A stretch of DNA of 5,873 nucleotides from an uncultured Aliiroseovarius sp. Lineage in GTDB: Bacteria; Pseudomonadota; Alphaproteobacteria; Rhodobacterales; Rhodobacteraceae. The translations under genes and the position numbers were made by a program. The DNA is taken from positions 1 through 5,873 of the forward strand of contig CALJDH010000017.1 in assembly GCA_938023895.1 (NCBI GenBank). The letters are read 5' to 3'. The notes under the pieces were generated by a model. That model was not told where the DNA came from and searched no databases. It saw only the letters and a list, made by a program, of their open reading frames with translations. Position 1 is the first letter of the stretch. Every line of letters starts with the position of its first letter. Positions 5,804 through 5,873 of this stretch are shown piece after piece.

Positions 5804-5873
5804 ATGACCGACTCGCATGCATATACCGTCCCTGTTTTGCCTGGCCATGACTGGCCCACGCTGGAACCCGGCT
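5804..5873 (+). CDS. Start of a divergent gene, cut by the right edge (possibly a cobalamin-pathway methyltransferase)
   Basis: ATG at 5804 opens a frame of 23 codons to the window end, beginning MTDSHAYTVPVLPGHDWPTL. AAGGGG lies 3 bases before the ATG, a close but usable ribosome site. An in-frame GTG at 5789 is an alternative without a better site. The visible part has no conserved motif. The leader ending in LEPG resembles the variable N-terminus that precedes the VWLVGAGPGDPG block of uroporphyrinogen-III C-methyltransferase (CobA) in related bacteria, and the position opposite cbiD fits a cob gene, but this is only a guess because the diagnostic part is outside the window. Confidence 0.5.
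   Translation, partial: MTDSHAYTVPVLPGHDWPTLEPG

Noticed and set aside
5707..5859. N-terminal 51-residue extension of CbiD to an ATG at 5859
   Set aside because: The extension lacks family similarity, overlaps the divergent plus-strand gene and its ribosome site, and passes through the likely promoter. The conserved CbiD start fits ATG 5706.

Overview
The window reads as ordinary chromosomal DNA of a GC-rich alphaproteobacterium. The closest fit is a member of the Rhodobacterales (Roseobacter/Rhodobacter group), judged from codon use, from protein wording typical of that group (HNH protein, agmatinase-family enzyme, CobK/CbiD) and from the mixed cobalamin gene set. This placement is inferred from recalled family resemblance, not from a search. 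I see no insertion sequence, prophage, tRNA, rRNA, CRISPR array or integration site. Six of the seven genes lie on the minus strand, and no gene-free stretch is longer than about 180 bases.

Right edge to left, in the direction of minus-strand transcription. At the far right the first 23 codons of a plus-strand gene run off the edge. It is divergent from a compact minus-strand operon: cbiD (C1-methyltransferase of corrin synthesis), cobK (precorrin-6A reductase), an AlkA-type DNA-3-methyladenine glycosylase, and a carboxylesterase of the alpha/beta hydrolase fold. Each of these four genes overlaps the next (GTGA, about 25 bases, ATGA), so they are probably one translationally coupled transcript. 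A good promoter sits so close to the cbiD ATG that the message may be leaderless.

After a 179-base spacer holding a hairpin, a promoter and short repeats comes a stand-alone HNH-nuclease-family protein. It is followed by an agmatinase/ureohydrolase-family enzyme, and then, at the left edge, by the N-terminal half of zwf (glucose-6-phosphate dehydrogenase). A 12-base perfect palindrome just upstream of zwf looks like a LacI-family operator.

The genes serve cobalamin synthesis, alkylation repair, ester hydrolysis, guanidino-compound breakdown and sugar oxidation. I do not see a previously undescribed system. The items most worth a second look are the rare-codon, AT-rich island inside cobK, the likely leaderless start of cbiD, the coupling of B12 genes to a repair glycosylase and an esterase, the crowded HNH leader, and the zwf operator.
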